Source of the DNA: Acestrorhynchus altus
Taxonomy: Eukaryota > Chordata > Actinopteri > Characiformes > Acestrorhynchidae
Assembly: GCA_034509495.1 (NCBI GenBank)
Contig: CM067515.1
Location: forward strand, 14,289,881 to 14,353,880
DNA length: 64,000 nt
Direction: 5' to 3'
Part shown: piece by piece, positions 38,692 to 51,640 of the stretch
How the letters are laid out: the number at the start of each line of letters is the position of its first letter
How positions within the stretch are numbered: the stretch's first letter is position 1
The notes under the pieces: model-generated
Told to the model about the DNA's origin: nothing
Database searches by the model: none
The model's input: the letters and a program-made list of their open reading frames with translations, nothing else
Program-made: the position numbers and the translations under genes

Positions 38692-41600
38692 GTCCAACAT
38701 ATTGAATAGCAGACATACAGTGCATTCAAATCATTTTTTATTAGTAAATATGACTTTCTAATTGAGTTTTCAGCTCATGTTCTGCAAAAGGAGAGTGGGA
38801 GACACTCTGATGTTAGACCAAGGCTGAAAGAAGAACCATGCAGGCGTGACTCAAATGGCTGTCTGTCTCTATGGTGATGTAGTAACTGAAAATATTAATG
38901 AGAGAAACAAAAAGCACACACTTCCACTTGTGCTAAAGCTGATTAGAGGTGGTTTGTGGCAGCATCAGATTTCCATTTGAGAGCACATGTAGTTCATGGT
39001 TAGAAGATCATATATGGTTGAAAATCTAGTTTATATAGTGACAGAAAAGTGTTATCACATACGCAGACTGGTTGACTCCATCCTGGAGGCTGTGTTAACT
39101 GTGTCGCCAAACAGGCAGTATCTGGGCATCTTGTAGCCCACAATACCAGCTACACATGGTCCTGTGGGGGAAAAAGAAATACATTTTTTAAAATGTATTT
39201 ATTTATTTATTTTTAACCAAAACTCATTTATTTGAAGCACTGTAAAAAGTGATGCACAAGAATTAGATATAGAAATCATTTGGACCTTCTGTAAATGCAT
39301 TTGTTTTAAATATTAAACTTGCAAATAATTCTTTTAAAAAGTTTGATTGATTGATGCACTAGCAAGACAATCTAATATACAGTCTAATGCAAAGGTCTGG
39401 CACACTTATGTAATGACACATTTTGGGCTTTATTTTCAATTGAGTTGTAAATACACCTTTATATTTATTATAAAATAATTATTATTATATTATTATATTA
39501 TAATAATTTTAATTATTTATTATAATATATTATATTATATATTATAATTATATAATATATAATAATATTATATTATTTCATAATATAAATGTATAAATAA
39601 TATTTTTATTGCTCTGTTCATTTCACTGGATTTTTTGGCTGGAGGTCTCTAGTTCTGAGAGTTCTTGAGTTGTCAAGGTATTCTGTATGTCAAATTTGAT
39701 TTTGATTTTGATTTACATGTCTATTGAACCACCTAAACTCGGTATTATTATTCAATTAATTATATTAATTATATTAAGTATAAGAGTGTGTGGGCCTGTA
39801 ATGTTAAACGCAATAAACAGTGTCTGGATTTGCATTCTACCTGTGTGTATCCCTGCTCGGAGCTGAAGCCGTTTGATTGGCATATGGGGAATAGGAACCT
39901 GTCTCACAGCAGCTACAAGATCCAGGGACATTTTAGCAATCTCATCTGCATGTTTGTCCCCATTTCTCTCTGGAAGTCCGCTCACCACCATGTACGCATC
40001 ACCAATAGTCTCCACCTGTTTCAGAAAACAAAACAAGAAATTGCACCTAATAACAACTGCTCTGAAAAACAAAAAACACCAACAAAAAATAGAGCCAGAC
40101 TTTATTAAATATATATTCTTTGTTATGCAGGTTACCTTATAGACATCATAAGAGTCTATGCGTGTGTCAAAGCACATGTAAAGATTGTTTAACATTTCAA
40201 CAACTTGCAGTGGAGTACAGGAAGCCGATATGGCAGTGAAGCCCACAATGTCTGAGAAGAATATGGTCACCTGGGAAGAAAAAAACAAAAACAAAAAAAA
40301 CAAACAACATGAGCATCATTGGGAACCAGAATGTTCACTTGTGTTTATACTAGAAACGAAAACCCCATGTCATGTCTCTCAGGACTCCACTCAGGACTCC
40401 ATTACCCAGGATCCCTCAGTCCATCACCTGACAAGTCATATGACTGTTGCTTGTTCCACCTCACCTGTAATGATTACACTCACCTGAACCAAAAAGTACT
40501 TAAGCCTGGGCTCAGGTTTGCCATTGCAACTCTTAGCGTTTATCCTGATGGTACTCTCTGTTCTTATATCCGTGTATGACTTGTTATTGTCCTTTGACTT
40601 TCTGTCTCCCGCTCTTGATCTTTTACCTGTGTTATAATTTGTCCCACTTTGTGCTCTTTTGCCTGCATGTTTTTTTAACCTGGACTGTTTGACCCTGATT
40701 TTCACCTCATCCTTATTAAAGAATTGCTTTGATATCTGCGTTTGCTCACATCTGCCTGCCTTGACGCCCCAATTCCAGTGAAGTTGGGACATTGTGTGAA
40801 ACATAAATAAACACCTATATTCAACCATAAATTTCAACCTATATTCAATTGAATACACTACAAAGACAATACATTTAATATTCAAATGGATAAACTTTTG
40901 TTTTTTGCAAATATTCACTCATTTTGAATGTGATGCTTGCAACGTGTTCAATCAATCAAAGTTTATTTGTATAGACCTTTTCACAACAAAGGAGTTGTCA
41001 CAAAACACCTTACATCCGGGCCCAAGCCTCAAGTGAGCAGCCAGTAGGCAACAGTGGTAAGGAAAAACTCCCTCAGGCTAGGAGAGAGAAACCTTGACCG
41101 GAAGGCTCAAGAGCACAGACAGAACACTGGAGAGCACAGACATAGTCAGATGCAAGCTCAGTGTTAGTATCAAAGTCCATGCAGGTTAAGTATTCATCAG
41201 GGTCTCTGCAGTCATATTTTGTGCTTCATAATACGCCTCACATTTCCAATGGGACACAGGTCTGGACTGGAGTCTAGTATCTGCACTCTTTTACTACAAA
41301 GCCACGCTGTTGTAACACATGCAGAATGTGGCTTGGCATTGTCCTGCTGAAATAAGCAGGGACATCCCTTTAAAAGACATTGCTTGGATGGCAGCATACA
41401 TTGCTCAAAGACCTGTATGTACCTTTTAGCATTAATGGGGCCTTCACATATGTGCAAGTTACCCATGCCATGGCCACCAACACACACCCATAATATCAGA
41501 GATGCTTGCTTTTGAACTTTATGCTGTCAGTCCATCTCAGATGAGCTCGGGTCCAGAGAAGCCGGTGGCGTTTCTGTGTGATGTTGATATATGGCTTTTG

Positions 41601-44600
41601 CTTTGCATGGTAGAGTTTTAACTTGCCCTTGTAAATGGAGCAATGAACTGTGTTCACTGACAATGGTTTTCTGAAATGTTCTTGAGCCCTTGTGGTTTTA
41701 TCAGTTACAGAATGATGACGGGTTTTCACACAGTGCCGTCTGAGGGATCAAAGGTCACGGGCATTCAATGTGGTTTTCGGCCTTTCCACTTCATTGCAGA
41801 AATTTATCCAGATTCTCTGAAACTTTTGATGATATGATGGACTGCAGATGATGAAATCCCTACATTCCATGCAATTGCACATTGAGAGATGTTGTTCTAA
41901 AAACTGTTGGACTATTTGCTCACTCAGTTGTTCACAAAGTGATGAAACTCGCTCCATCCTTGCTTGTGGACAATTATTTCAGTTATTACCGAATTTGTCG
42001 TAGTTGATTGAATATTCACAATTAAATAACATTTAATATGAGATACTGTATATTTACAGTTACTGAATATGATTTACTGAATATTGATAGTAATACCTGA
42101 ATAATTTACTGTACCTCTATACTATATAGTTACTGAATATTTTATATTTCTATATATTATTGAGTAGTGACTATATATTTTAGTAGATTACTGAAATATG
42201 TATAGTAGTCACTGAATGTTATAGTTCTAAAGTTCCAAGTTCTTTTTATTTTATAGTTGTTAATGGATATTTTATTGTAGTTACAGAAATATTTATAGTA
42301 GTCACAGAATATTTAATAGCTGTTACAAAATATTTTATAGTAGCTCCTGAATATTTTATAGTTGTTACAGAAAATGTTATAGGAGTTACTGAAATACTCA
42401 CTGATTTTTTTTATAGTAGTTGCTGAAATATCGTTGTTTCAGAATATTTTATAGTAGTTCCTGTTTATTTTATAGTTGTTGCTGAATATTTTATAAATAT
42501 TACAGAATATTTTATAGTAGTTGCAGATTATTTTATAATAAACATTACTGAATATTTTATAGCAGATACGGAATATTTCAGTACCTGACCCATTTATTAG
42601 TTACCTGATATTTTATAGCTGTTACAGAATATTTATAAGTAGTTACAGATTTTTTTTTTTACAGAATATAGATTCTACAGATAAATGGGTTCAAATCCAA
42701 ATCATTCTCTTGAACACCCTATAACCCTAAAAAAGCTTATATGCTATATGTATACTCTTTTTTTTAATATTTAGCTCTATATGTCAGATTTCAGCAAGTG
42801 CAAATAATTTGCCTTAAATGAACTGAATCATTAGGTGAATAAACTGCATGTATATTATATGGAAGGAAAAATGCTGCTATGCGCCTCATTTTTCAAATGA
42901 ATCCATCCTCAGAGATGCATCCTTTTCCCCTCACCCTCATAAGCTGTTTTATCTCCTAATGAATATGTAATACCATAATTACAGGCAATTACTGCAACAA
43001 TAAGAACAAACAAAATGGGAGCATGTGTCCCTTCTGTTTACTGCAATCTTGCCAACATGTCTAATGATTATGGACTTCTTTTCAGACATTAATTTGATTT
43101 GTTAAAGGCTGAAATGTACCACTCACCCCTTCTTTGAGCTAGTTACTGTGTTACTTACTTTCCCAGTGGTTTAACAGGCGGTAACAGTCTGTGTAGCTGA
43201 ATGCAAATCCTGCTTTCATTTCATTTTGTTTGATCAGTTTTCAGTCTGGTTCAGCCAGAAGTGGGTAGTGAAGAAATATTATATACCTATATTTTGGAAT
43301 CTTGATTTTACCAATTATAGATTTGAGTTTCAGAGTTATGAATTCTACTTTTTTTTTGATTTCATGTTGTACACTTGGTCACAGGATGCCATTCCTGCCT
43401 CTTTTTTTTTTCTTCTTTTTCATTTTATTTCACACCAAAAGGACTCCAGAAATAGAAGAATGGTGTTAAATTGTCAAGTAGACCTGTTCCTTAGTTGAGA
43501 CAGAACACTATGTAACACTTTGTAATTGCTGCACAACACTTACACTTTCATAGCTCTCAGCTTCCACGTGTCTTTTTCTGCGAAGCTGCTTGGCCACTGA
43601 TTTGGGTAGCATCTGATGGAGGAGATCTTCAGCCAGATGCCTTTGAGTCTTCAGGTCTTCTGTCCTTTCCTTCAGGCTCTGAGCATAGTCCTGAATCCAT
43701 TCAGTCATTTCCTTAAAGGACAGCAGCACGATAGGGTAGATAAGACATGCAATGGTCAAGAGACATATTTTTAAGCTGATGCCAGAAGATATATCTCTGG
43801 ATTTTGTCTTCAGGGCCCATGTGGTCCTGGCAAGAAAGCAGTTCTGGATGTTTCCCAGAGCAAGAGCAAACAAAAGGGTTCCTTCCCAAGAGAAGCCAGG
43901 GCTGTAGGAGGAAATAAATGGGTCTTTTGTATGAGTCAGGTAGAGCTCCAAACCAAGGTCCAAGGTCTCCATCCAGCAGCTCTGGAAGCTCTCAGACATG
44001 TTCTGTAGGATCATCAAAATGGCTATTGTTTGTGACCATTTATGCTGGAAGTCTGGTCCTCCCTCATTCAACATCCACTGATAGTTGAGTTCCTGCAAAG
44101 TAACAAGAAGTTTAAGGGTGAGCATATCTGCCCAGTCTGAGCTTTGCTTCAGAAGACTTATGTCCACATCTTGGATGCCGGAGGAGTATAATATCTTTTC
44201 AATTGCGAGAGTAATGGTGCTTCCATTGATTCCAGCAGTTTCACCACTCCACGTCTCATTAACAACGTCCAAAAAGTCAGACTGAAGATGGTCACAAAAC
44301 TCAACGAGCTCTGCATCACAAGGCTGTCCAAGGCTGTCCATTTCTACACCTATACAATGCTGATTAAGAACTGAAAGTACATCAAATGAAGAACATGGCC
44401 ATATCTCTTGATCTTTGCTCTCACTGGATGAGCATGCATTTCTCATCATTTGGAGCTCGGCAATGAGTTGGAGTGTGCAATTAATCCTACAGGAGGTCAG
44501 TTCACTGAGGCAGTTTTCTGTAATCTGCCACTGAGACAAGCTGGAGCTGAAGTCCATGGCCATGGCAGAAAACAGAGCAAGGAAAGAGACGACACAGGCA

Positions 44601-45046
44601 ACCAGGATCCTGCGGACTGTGCGATTGCGACTGCCACAACCAGGGAGAGGGAAACTGCGAAGGGAGGTAAAATATGTGTATCTAAGTTGGACATTAAATC
44701 AAACACAGGGAATATATAATATATACAAGCAATACGACTGTATGCAAGATTATTAAGATTACATAATTCATCATGAATCACTTGAAGGAGGTTGTTGTTT
44801 AGCTGGAACTCAACAGAGGCTAAAGAACAATGCATCATTTTGAAGATCTTGTCATGAAGCAAATAAAAGTAAAACCTCTTACCTGGAAATATTACATTCT
44901 GCTTCTGTTTCTTCTTGGTTGTTTTCTAAGAGCTTCTTTTCTTTGTATCTTCTGCTCTGGATTTTAGTTAACGTGCCTTTCAAAGAGGTTGACGACAGGG
45001 TTCCTGAAGGCAAGCAGTCCTTTTTCACGTACTCCAGTGATGACAT
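36524..45046 (-). CDS. Membrane guanylate cyclase with NIT-like ectodomain
   Basis: Predicted to make cGMP from GTP at a membrane. Exons: 45046-44883, 44654-43544, 40270-40136, 40015-39841, 39161-39063, 38137-38046, 37682-37542, 36751-36524. Every junction has GT/AG sites and the frame holds, giving 714 residues. An in-frame TAG lies two codons before the ATG. Order: cytoplasmic N-terminus 1-70; membrane helix about 71-88; extracellular 89-346 with many cysteines and four N-glycosylation sequons; membrane helix about 347-368; dimerisation helix (AEDLLHQMLPKSVAKQL); class III cyclase domain from 426. Metal-binding Asp432 and Asp476, guanine-selecting Glu472 and Cys544, and catalytic Asn551 and Arg555 are all present, so it should be active as a homodimer. 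There is no kinase-homology or peptide-binding domain, so it is not an NPR-type receptor. The NIT assignment is by layout and a weak motif (LQLIAELQMMRNACSSS). Confidence 0.88.
38170..38691. repeat. Microsatellite cluster inside a cyclase intron
   Basis: (TG)n 38170-38221, (TCTAT)n 38321-38391, (GTAT)n 38557-38600 and (ATT)n 38600-38691, all within the 925-bp intron between exons 5 and 6 of the cyclase gene. The TCTAT array follows AGGATCAATAAAGT, which looks like the 3' end of a LINE or SINE. Confidence 0.85.
40430..40770 (+). mobile_element. Possible solo LTR of a Ty3/gypsy-type element
   Basis: The stretch has AGTACTTAAGCCTGGGCTCA and ends with TTATTAAAGAATTGC then a pyrimidine-rich CTGCCTGCC end. 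This resembles the U3/R and poly(A)-signal region of fish gypsy LTRs. Termini and target duplication were not resolved. It lies in cyclase intron 2. Confidence 0.35.
40770..41960 (-). mobile_element. Decayed Tc1-like transposon with nested insertion
   Basis: A terminal-type segment (CCAATTCCAGTGAAGTTGGG at about 40770) is followed after an insertion by transposase remnants on the minus strand. These include QKRHRLLWTRAHLRWT (near 41570), GMGNLHICEGPINAKRYIQV, and FQQDNAKPHSA then IGNVRRIMK, matching the second and third catalytic blocks of a DD34E transposase, with the final Glu altered. The segment with the first catalytic Asp is missing. A dispersed repeat at about 40950-41200 splits the element. 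In cyclase intron 2. Confidence 0.7.
40950..41200 (+). repeat. Dispersed fish repeat (TTTATTTGTATAG family)
   Basis: Begins ATCAATCAAAGTTTATTTG and carries an AAGGAAAAACTCCCTCAG core. Related sequence occurs at about 17690-17780 (AAGAAAAGACTCCCTCAGAG) and, for the 5' part, at 18890. Confidence 0.55.
41990..42660. repeat. Degenerate AT-rich minisatellite
   Basis: Repeated variants of GAATATTTTATAGTAGTTAC with a spacing of about 21 bp in the clearest part (42240-42600), fading at both ends. In cyclase intron 2; no coding sequence seen. Confidence 0.65.
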
Positions 45047-46324
45047 GAGCTACCTCTCGTGTGTATTACCAGAACTGAATGCAAGTAGTTGATAGAAGTG
45101 ATTCAAAATTTGTTCTGTATTATATATATTTTTAGCAATACCTTCTTTTTGTGAGAGAGCGCATGTATGAGCTTCTTCCTCCCCTCTGAACATAACAGAA
45201 TTCAATCTGTGACGTTGCCTCATTACACAGAGAGGCAATGAATACATGATGGGTTGCTTAATGAGGTGCCATGTTGTGGACCTGTGCATATCTTTTTTTT
45301 TTTTTACATTTTTTATCAGGCCAACTTCTGCTTTAAAATGGCATATTGTCAGCATTTGATTTCTCTGTGTGTAGTTTTAATCATTTTTTTTAGGACAGTC
45401 TAACATTGAAGTCAGAAGGACTTTTAAATTCAGCACTATTAATTAGACTGTTGCATCCCAAACTGCTGTGTGCTTTTCTGTATTCCTTTCTCATTTAAAC
45501 TAAATTGTATTAAGCACTGATCTCTCCAATGTACCTGCATGGTTGTTCAATTGAGTGGTCTTTTTTTACCATCTTAACATTTGAAAAATTAACTTAGAAT
45601 CAGTTTTGTTTTAATTTTGTCAAGACAAAGTTTATCTTTGAATAAAAAAAAACAAGACTGAGCAAATATACAATTAAAATATTGTATTTTTATTTGGCAA
45701 GAGCCATAATGCAGAAATCCAGGACATTTCAAAGGCATTTCAAACTTTAACTTTCTTTACCTTTTCTTTGTTCTTTCGAGCTCTATTGTTGATTTCTAGC
45801 CTTATTCACTGAAAAACAGTGAAAATAAGATTAGGGAAGTAAAATATTTAATTTGACCATCACCAGGTGACTATTTTAATGACCTTTTCAGGAAAAGAGA
45901 CCATATACTTTCTAAAACCTCTCCACAGCTAGTGTAAGATAAACTTGAAATAAATACAAAAATTGTAAAATATTACCATAACAGAATGATTAATCATTAA
46001 ATTCCTTATTTTTAAAAATTTTAAATACTCATTATTTCCTTACTTCTCTCATGGCTAACCCTTTTAGTCATTGTTTCCTTGATTTAGAGACAAGGTTTAA
46101 GTAAAAAAAATGTATTGCATTGCACTGTAACACATTTAGATCTTAATCACATTTAAATCTTAATGATTTTGGTCTGTTCCTTTTTTGGTGGTGCTACAAT
46201 TCATATATTTAATACCTAAGTTATTTATTTTGAACATTTATATATGGACATGGAGATACGTGATTTTTCATGGACAGCAATGAATTGTTCTTTAGTTCTT
46301 ATGAAGAGTATTGCATATGCTCTG

Positions 46325-46395
<71 letters not shown>

Positions 46396-48884
46396 TAATT
46401 TAAGAATCCCCACCTACTGTGGACCATTTAAATGAAATACCAACAGTCATTGTATATTATTAGGATATTAAGAAAAGAGAAACAAAACAGTGGGTATTTG
46501 GTAATACTTAAAGCTAATATTTTCAGAAAGCTGGCTACCCTGATGGCCATTCATTACAATTAATTATACAACACAAGTCCCTAGGAACAACGTGTATTAT
46601 TAAAGTTTTATTGACAGTATTTGTTACAAAATCTAACATTACCTATAATTCATACATGTAAAAATTGTATTTAATTTGTACGTACAATTTAGGAACTGTT
46701 TGCACATCAACAGTTGCAATTAAAATAAAAGCAGATATAAAGTCAAGAATAATATAGAACTAATAATAGAACTAATATACTAATATAGAACTTGCATATT
46801 TCCCTCACACCCACACATATTCCTAACAAACTGTTTAACACCCTGCATTTACAGTTACAGTACATTACAGCGAATACAGACTCATGAACTGTAAACTACC
46901 CTTCATAGCTCCTGTGTATTTTCAGAAAGAATTGCTGAATGAATATGTGGCCTTTTAGAATATTAAGAATATAGATGCTGTCACATTTAGTGGGTAATTT
47001 TATTACAAGAAACTAAATGAGGATTATTGTCATGTAACTTCACTCTTTCGTTCTTTCAGTTAGTTATAAAAATTGAGCATCTAAAGTTTTGTGCCAAATT
47101 ATGGTAGAATTATGTGTTCTTCGATTACCATGTCTACCCAGGTTTTGAAAGGATAATGAACTTTGGATAAATCTCACACTTCATCATTACACTCATAATA
47201 TTACAGTAACACAATGATATCAACATACTCATATAAATTAATATGATAGTAAATCCTAAATCTCTGTCATCAGCAGTTGGTCATCAGCAGTATATCATCA
47301 CTGTCCTGTGAAAAACATAGTCCAAAATAGTGACAGGAGAAGGTAGGCAGACATCATCTTAAATTTGAATGGAAGTTACTGTAAAATAAGAGAATGTACA
47401 GTAATTCTTAAACATTTCTATTGGTCTATTCATCCAGATTTATTTACACAGTGTAGAGCAGCTACAGGGATCAAATCATGGAGAAAAGTATGTCTTTTCA
47501 TGTGGCTTCATTTTACTTTTAAGAAATTAACTAGCTAACTAGGTAGGTATGTAACTAGTCAGTAGGTACTTTTTTTAAAAATCAGATATGAGTCAGTTTG
47601 AACACTACTTTAGATTTGTATTGCACAAAACAACGTATCTGTTTTTGGTGATATAATAAATTCATGAAGCTGAATCCAAATCTGTTGTAAGACTGACAGG
47701 GAATGCTACCACCTAGTGGAATTTCTTACTGGTAAATCCCACAGTACTTCCTTTTTTACTTTATGAATTTATGTTGTAGTTTCACAATAGTAATGTTTAA
47801 ATTGTCTTCAGACATTAATAATAAGATCAATCAATATAAAATAATAATGACTGAAAATAAGCCTGCAAATGAAGGGTTAAATGTACTGTTACTTCCAATG
47901 GCTTTAAATGATGGATTTCATTAAAAGGTTCGGTAATAACACTTTTTCTTATCCAATATCGAAAAAAATATTAATGGGGAGCTACCAACACCAAACCAAA
48001 TGTTATTAATTATTGCTAAGCTTTATGTGAAGCTGTTCACATAAGATGAACATCTAAAAGTAGGTCATGTAACTCACATTACCTGAACACTCTACTTACC
48101 TACAGGACAAGAGAGAGTACTGTTTGAGATTTGATATTACAGGATTGGATTGGACTGATTTCCCTATTTGATCCATCTATTCCAGTATTTTCTGCTGATA
48201 TTGTGCCCTATTTTTATTACATTTTATGTTATAAAATGTTTACACTTACACACATGTATTTACAGACCATAGACTGCATTTCCCAACTTCATATTACCAG
48301 TAGCTTGTGATGATCAAGTCCTTGTTGTTAATAAGATACAAAGCTGCACTGAAGAGTGGTCTTGTTGTAGGATTTCCATATTTTAACCACTGGCCGTTGA
48401 AAGGGTCTCCTATAGTTCCGTTTCATCATTTGGCTTCATTACCTGATGGAGTCAGAGTTCATCATCATGCTGGAGAAAGATACAGTATTGCACAAGCAGA
48501 AGTCAAGAACAAACTGATTTACCTCTAATCTGAATATGCTCTAGTGCTCAGTTACTGGCTTCTAATAAAAAGAACAGTCTGCTGTTTTAAAAACTCTAAT
48601 ATTACAAAGTAATGTATTCTAAAGTTGGAACACAAAGCCAGTGAATGTATGTAATAATGTACAGTTAATAGGGCTGGGTGATACAGATACAGGTGATTTA
48701 AGTCATTTTTGTATTCTGACTGTGGAGATGTTTCAAATATACTATATGCCGTAATGTTTGTGGACACTACTTCTAATAAACTTCAAGTTGCAACCATTGA
48801 TGACACAGGTGTGCAAATGCACACACACAACTTGTCTAGTCCCTCTAGAGACGTATTGATAAAAGAATAGACTATATGTCTTTA

Positions 48885-48887
<3 letters not shown>
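45047..48887. other. Spacer upstream of the cyclase gene
   Basis: AT-rich DNA with one (AT)n run; no exon recognised. No TATA box was picked out for the cyclase gene. Confidence 0.4.
46330..46392. repeat. (AT)n microsatellite
   Basis: Perfect run in intergenic DNA. Confidence 0.9.

Positions 48888-48982
<95 letters not shown>
48888..48982. repeat. (CT)n(TA)n compound microsatellite
   Basis: CT to 48939 then TA to 48982, 11 bp before the Tc1 left end. Confidence 0.9.
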
Positions 48983-48983
<1 letters not shown>

Positions 48984-48993
48984 TGAACATATA

Positions 48994-50464
48994 CAGTCCC
49001 TGACAAAAGTCTTGTCACTTATCCAAGTTGTAGGACAACACATAACTTGACCTGCAGTTGATCAATTTCAATTAGAAATGGCTTGTATGAAAGGCAAAGC
49101 CCTCTAGTTATGTTTGATTTCATTAGAACAGAAAAGGTCAGATTTTGCTTAGACATAAGTCTTGTCGTTTACAAAATTAATGTTGAAATTATACATATAC
49201 TGGTTTGGAAAAAATCATTAATATTGTGTATGACTTCCATGAGCTTGGAGGACTGCATCCATACGTCTTGGTAATGACTCAAATAGCTTATTGATGAAGT
49301 CATCTGGAATGCCAAAGAAAGCAGCCTTGCAGGACTCCCAGAGTTCATCAAGATTTTTTGGTTTCATCTTTCAAGCCTCCTCCTTAATCCCAGACATGCT
49401 CAATAACGTTTATGTCTGGTGACTGGGCTGGCCAATCCTGGAGCACTTTGATCTTCTTTGCTTTCAGGAACTTGGATGTGGAGGCTGAAGTATGAGAAGG
49501 AGCACCATCCTGCTGCAGAATTTGCCCTCTCTTGTGGTTTGGAATGTAATGGGCAGCAAGAATGTCTTGGTACTTCAGGCTATTGATGTTGCCATCCACT
49601 CTGCAGAGCACTCAGACACCCCCATGCTGAATGTAACCCCAAACCATTTTTCCTCCACCAAACTTGACAGTTTTCTGGGGGAATCTTGGGTCCATGCGGG
49701 TTCTGACTGGTCTTCTGCAGTATTTGCGGCGATTAGGATAATCAACCTTCTGCCACTTGTCCATCCTTTCTGTAAGCTGTGGTCCTCGGCAAATGCACCA
49801 ATTCGCCCATGGAGACCACTGCGTGAAATAAAATGACAAACAGTATATGTATGCAGCATTTTCTGGTGACCAGTTCTGGTGGTAGTTCCACTGCAGTTGA
49901 AAAAGGGCTAGCCCTGGACTGTCGAACCAACAAACGCTCCTCTAGAACAGTTGTCTTATGGGGTCTGCCTGAGCTGGGCTTGTCAAGGATGTCAACGGTT
50001 TCTTGAAATCTTTTTCTTATCCTCTCCATTTGACGTTTGGATACATTAAAGCTGTCTGCCACCTCAGCTGCAGACTTGGCCTTCAAGGTCTTGATGATCA
50101 GCACTTTGGTTTGAGGTTGAATCTTTGGCATGTTGTCAGAGGTCAGGCTGCACTTCACATGAAAGTCTGGTGTGCTGAGGATGTTTTTATACATTATTTT
50201 TCCCAGATGAAGCTCTAATCTGTGATTGGTTGAATCAGTTAAAGACACGACAAGACTTTTGCCCTTGCAAAAACAGATGTTATTGGCTTTACCAAGCTGT
50301 GGACATCAGGACACTTTTTGACAATTTCATTTTGCACCCAGTTATTAATGTGAAAGCCCCTGACATTAAAATGAACTCTTTATTGTAATAATTGACTGAT
50401 TACAAATAAAGTTGTGAACCATTTTAAATTACTATGTACTTATGCAACAAGACTTCTGTCAGTG

Positions 50465-50470
<6 letters not shown>
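48994..50470 (-). mobile_element. Near-complete Tc1 transposon
   Basis: 1.48 kb. Left terminus CAGTCCCTGACAAAAGTCTT follows TA; the complement of the right terminus reads CAGAGTCACTGACAGAAGTC. The minus strand encodes a transposase: helix-turn-helix N-terminus at 50140-49880 (KSAAEVADSFNVSKRQMERI), then MVWGYIQHGGV, and the block with QQDGAPSHTS and SPDINVIEHVWD (D-34-E spacing) at 49540-49384. Frames are broken between blocks, so it is not autonomous. Confidence 0.85.

Positions 50471-50542
<72 letters not shown>
50469..50542. repeat. (TG)n(TA)n compound microsatellite
   Basis: TG to about 50505, TA to 50542; starts at the very end of the Tc1 element. Confidence 0.9.
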
Positions 50543-50546
<4 letters not shown>

Positions 50547-51640
50547 GTGCACTGGTGATGAAATTGAACACATACAGTTGGGGATATCCAGAAGCAATCT
50601 GTTTGTTCTTCAAACTAGCTCACCAGATCTCATCTGCTTCCTTCAGAATGAGAAATTTCCTCTCCTCTCCAGGGTCTGGAGTTTTTACACTAAACTCTCT
50701 TACTGATCAGAGACAGGAGTTTAAAATAATGTGACTCGGTGCCTAAAGGTTTTGTAACTGTCAAAATCACTTCACCATTCTGATGTTTAATGAGAACTCC
50801 GTCCATACCTGCATGATTTTACGCACTGATCTGCTGCCAGAAGAATGGTTGATTAGACAGTTGCATGAATTAATAAGCATTCAGGAGTATTTAATAAAGT
50901 GTTAGATGAGTGTGTATTGCCGTACGTAGACTTTTACCCTTCTGGGTTGTTCACTCACAATTGTTAGACCCTCCTAGAAGTAGTGAAGGTACACACTAAA
51001 TCTTCACAACAGTATTTTCTCATAAAAACTATAAACATCATTGCATCACCCAGTCCTACAAGACAAATTATATAACAAAAAAATATGAAACATTCACTTT
51101 TCCAGTGTGCAGTGAACCTTACAGTTCATTTTAAGCAGCCAATTATGAGCTAATTTTGGTAGGTTTAAGAGTACAGTAAGTTCTAAAAAATCTCCATAAA
51201 TTAAATCACAAATTCTGTATCCTAAACACCATGAAATCAGTGTGTGCCAAGAAGAAACACAGCCTCAGTTGACACATTAATGAAGTTGACAGTTGACAGC
51301 TGATTTGTTAATTTAATTGCAGTGAGTCAATAAAAAAGCACAACAAATTCAACACCACAAAAAATCGGCACCCAAAGATTTCAAAGCTAACAGAGAAAAG
51401 AAAAAACTTTAACCCTGAATTTTTCACCCAATTTACACCAGAAATGTTGCTTGTGTTGTAATAATTGCAACTCCTTCACATTTATGAAGATTTGTTTTTC
51501 AATTAGTTTGTACCACCTATAAATAACTGGGTTCTTAACTTGGTTTCATGGAGCCCAGAATGTTTCCAAATGAAGTGGAGTTAAGGATATAAGGAGGCCT
51601 GAATGTAAGACATTACCATGCAGTAATACTGTAAATTAAA

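Noticed and set aside
38485..38729. Poly-Ile / Tyr frames on both strands
   Set aside because: Translations of the ATT and GTAT microsatellites.
43508..43543. Extension of the cyclase frame past ESYES
   Set aside because: A GTAAGT donor follows ESYES and exon 3 restores the conserved VTIFFSDIVGF.
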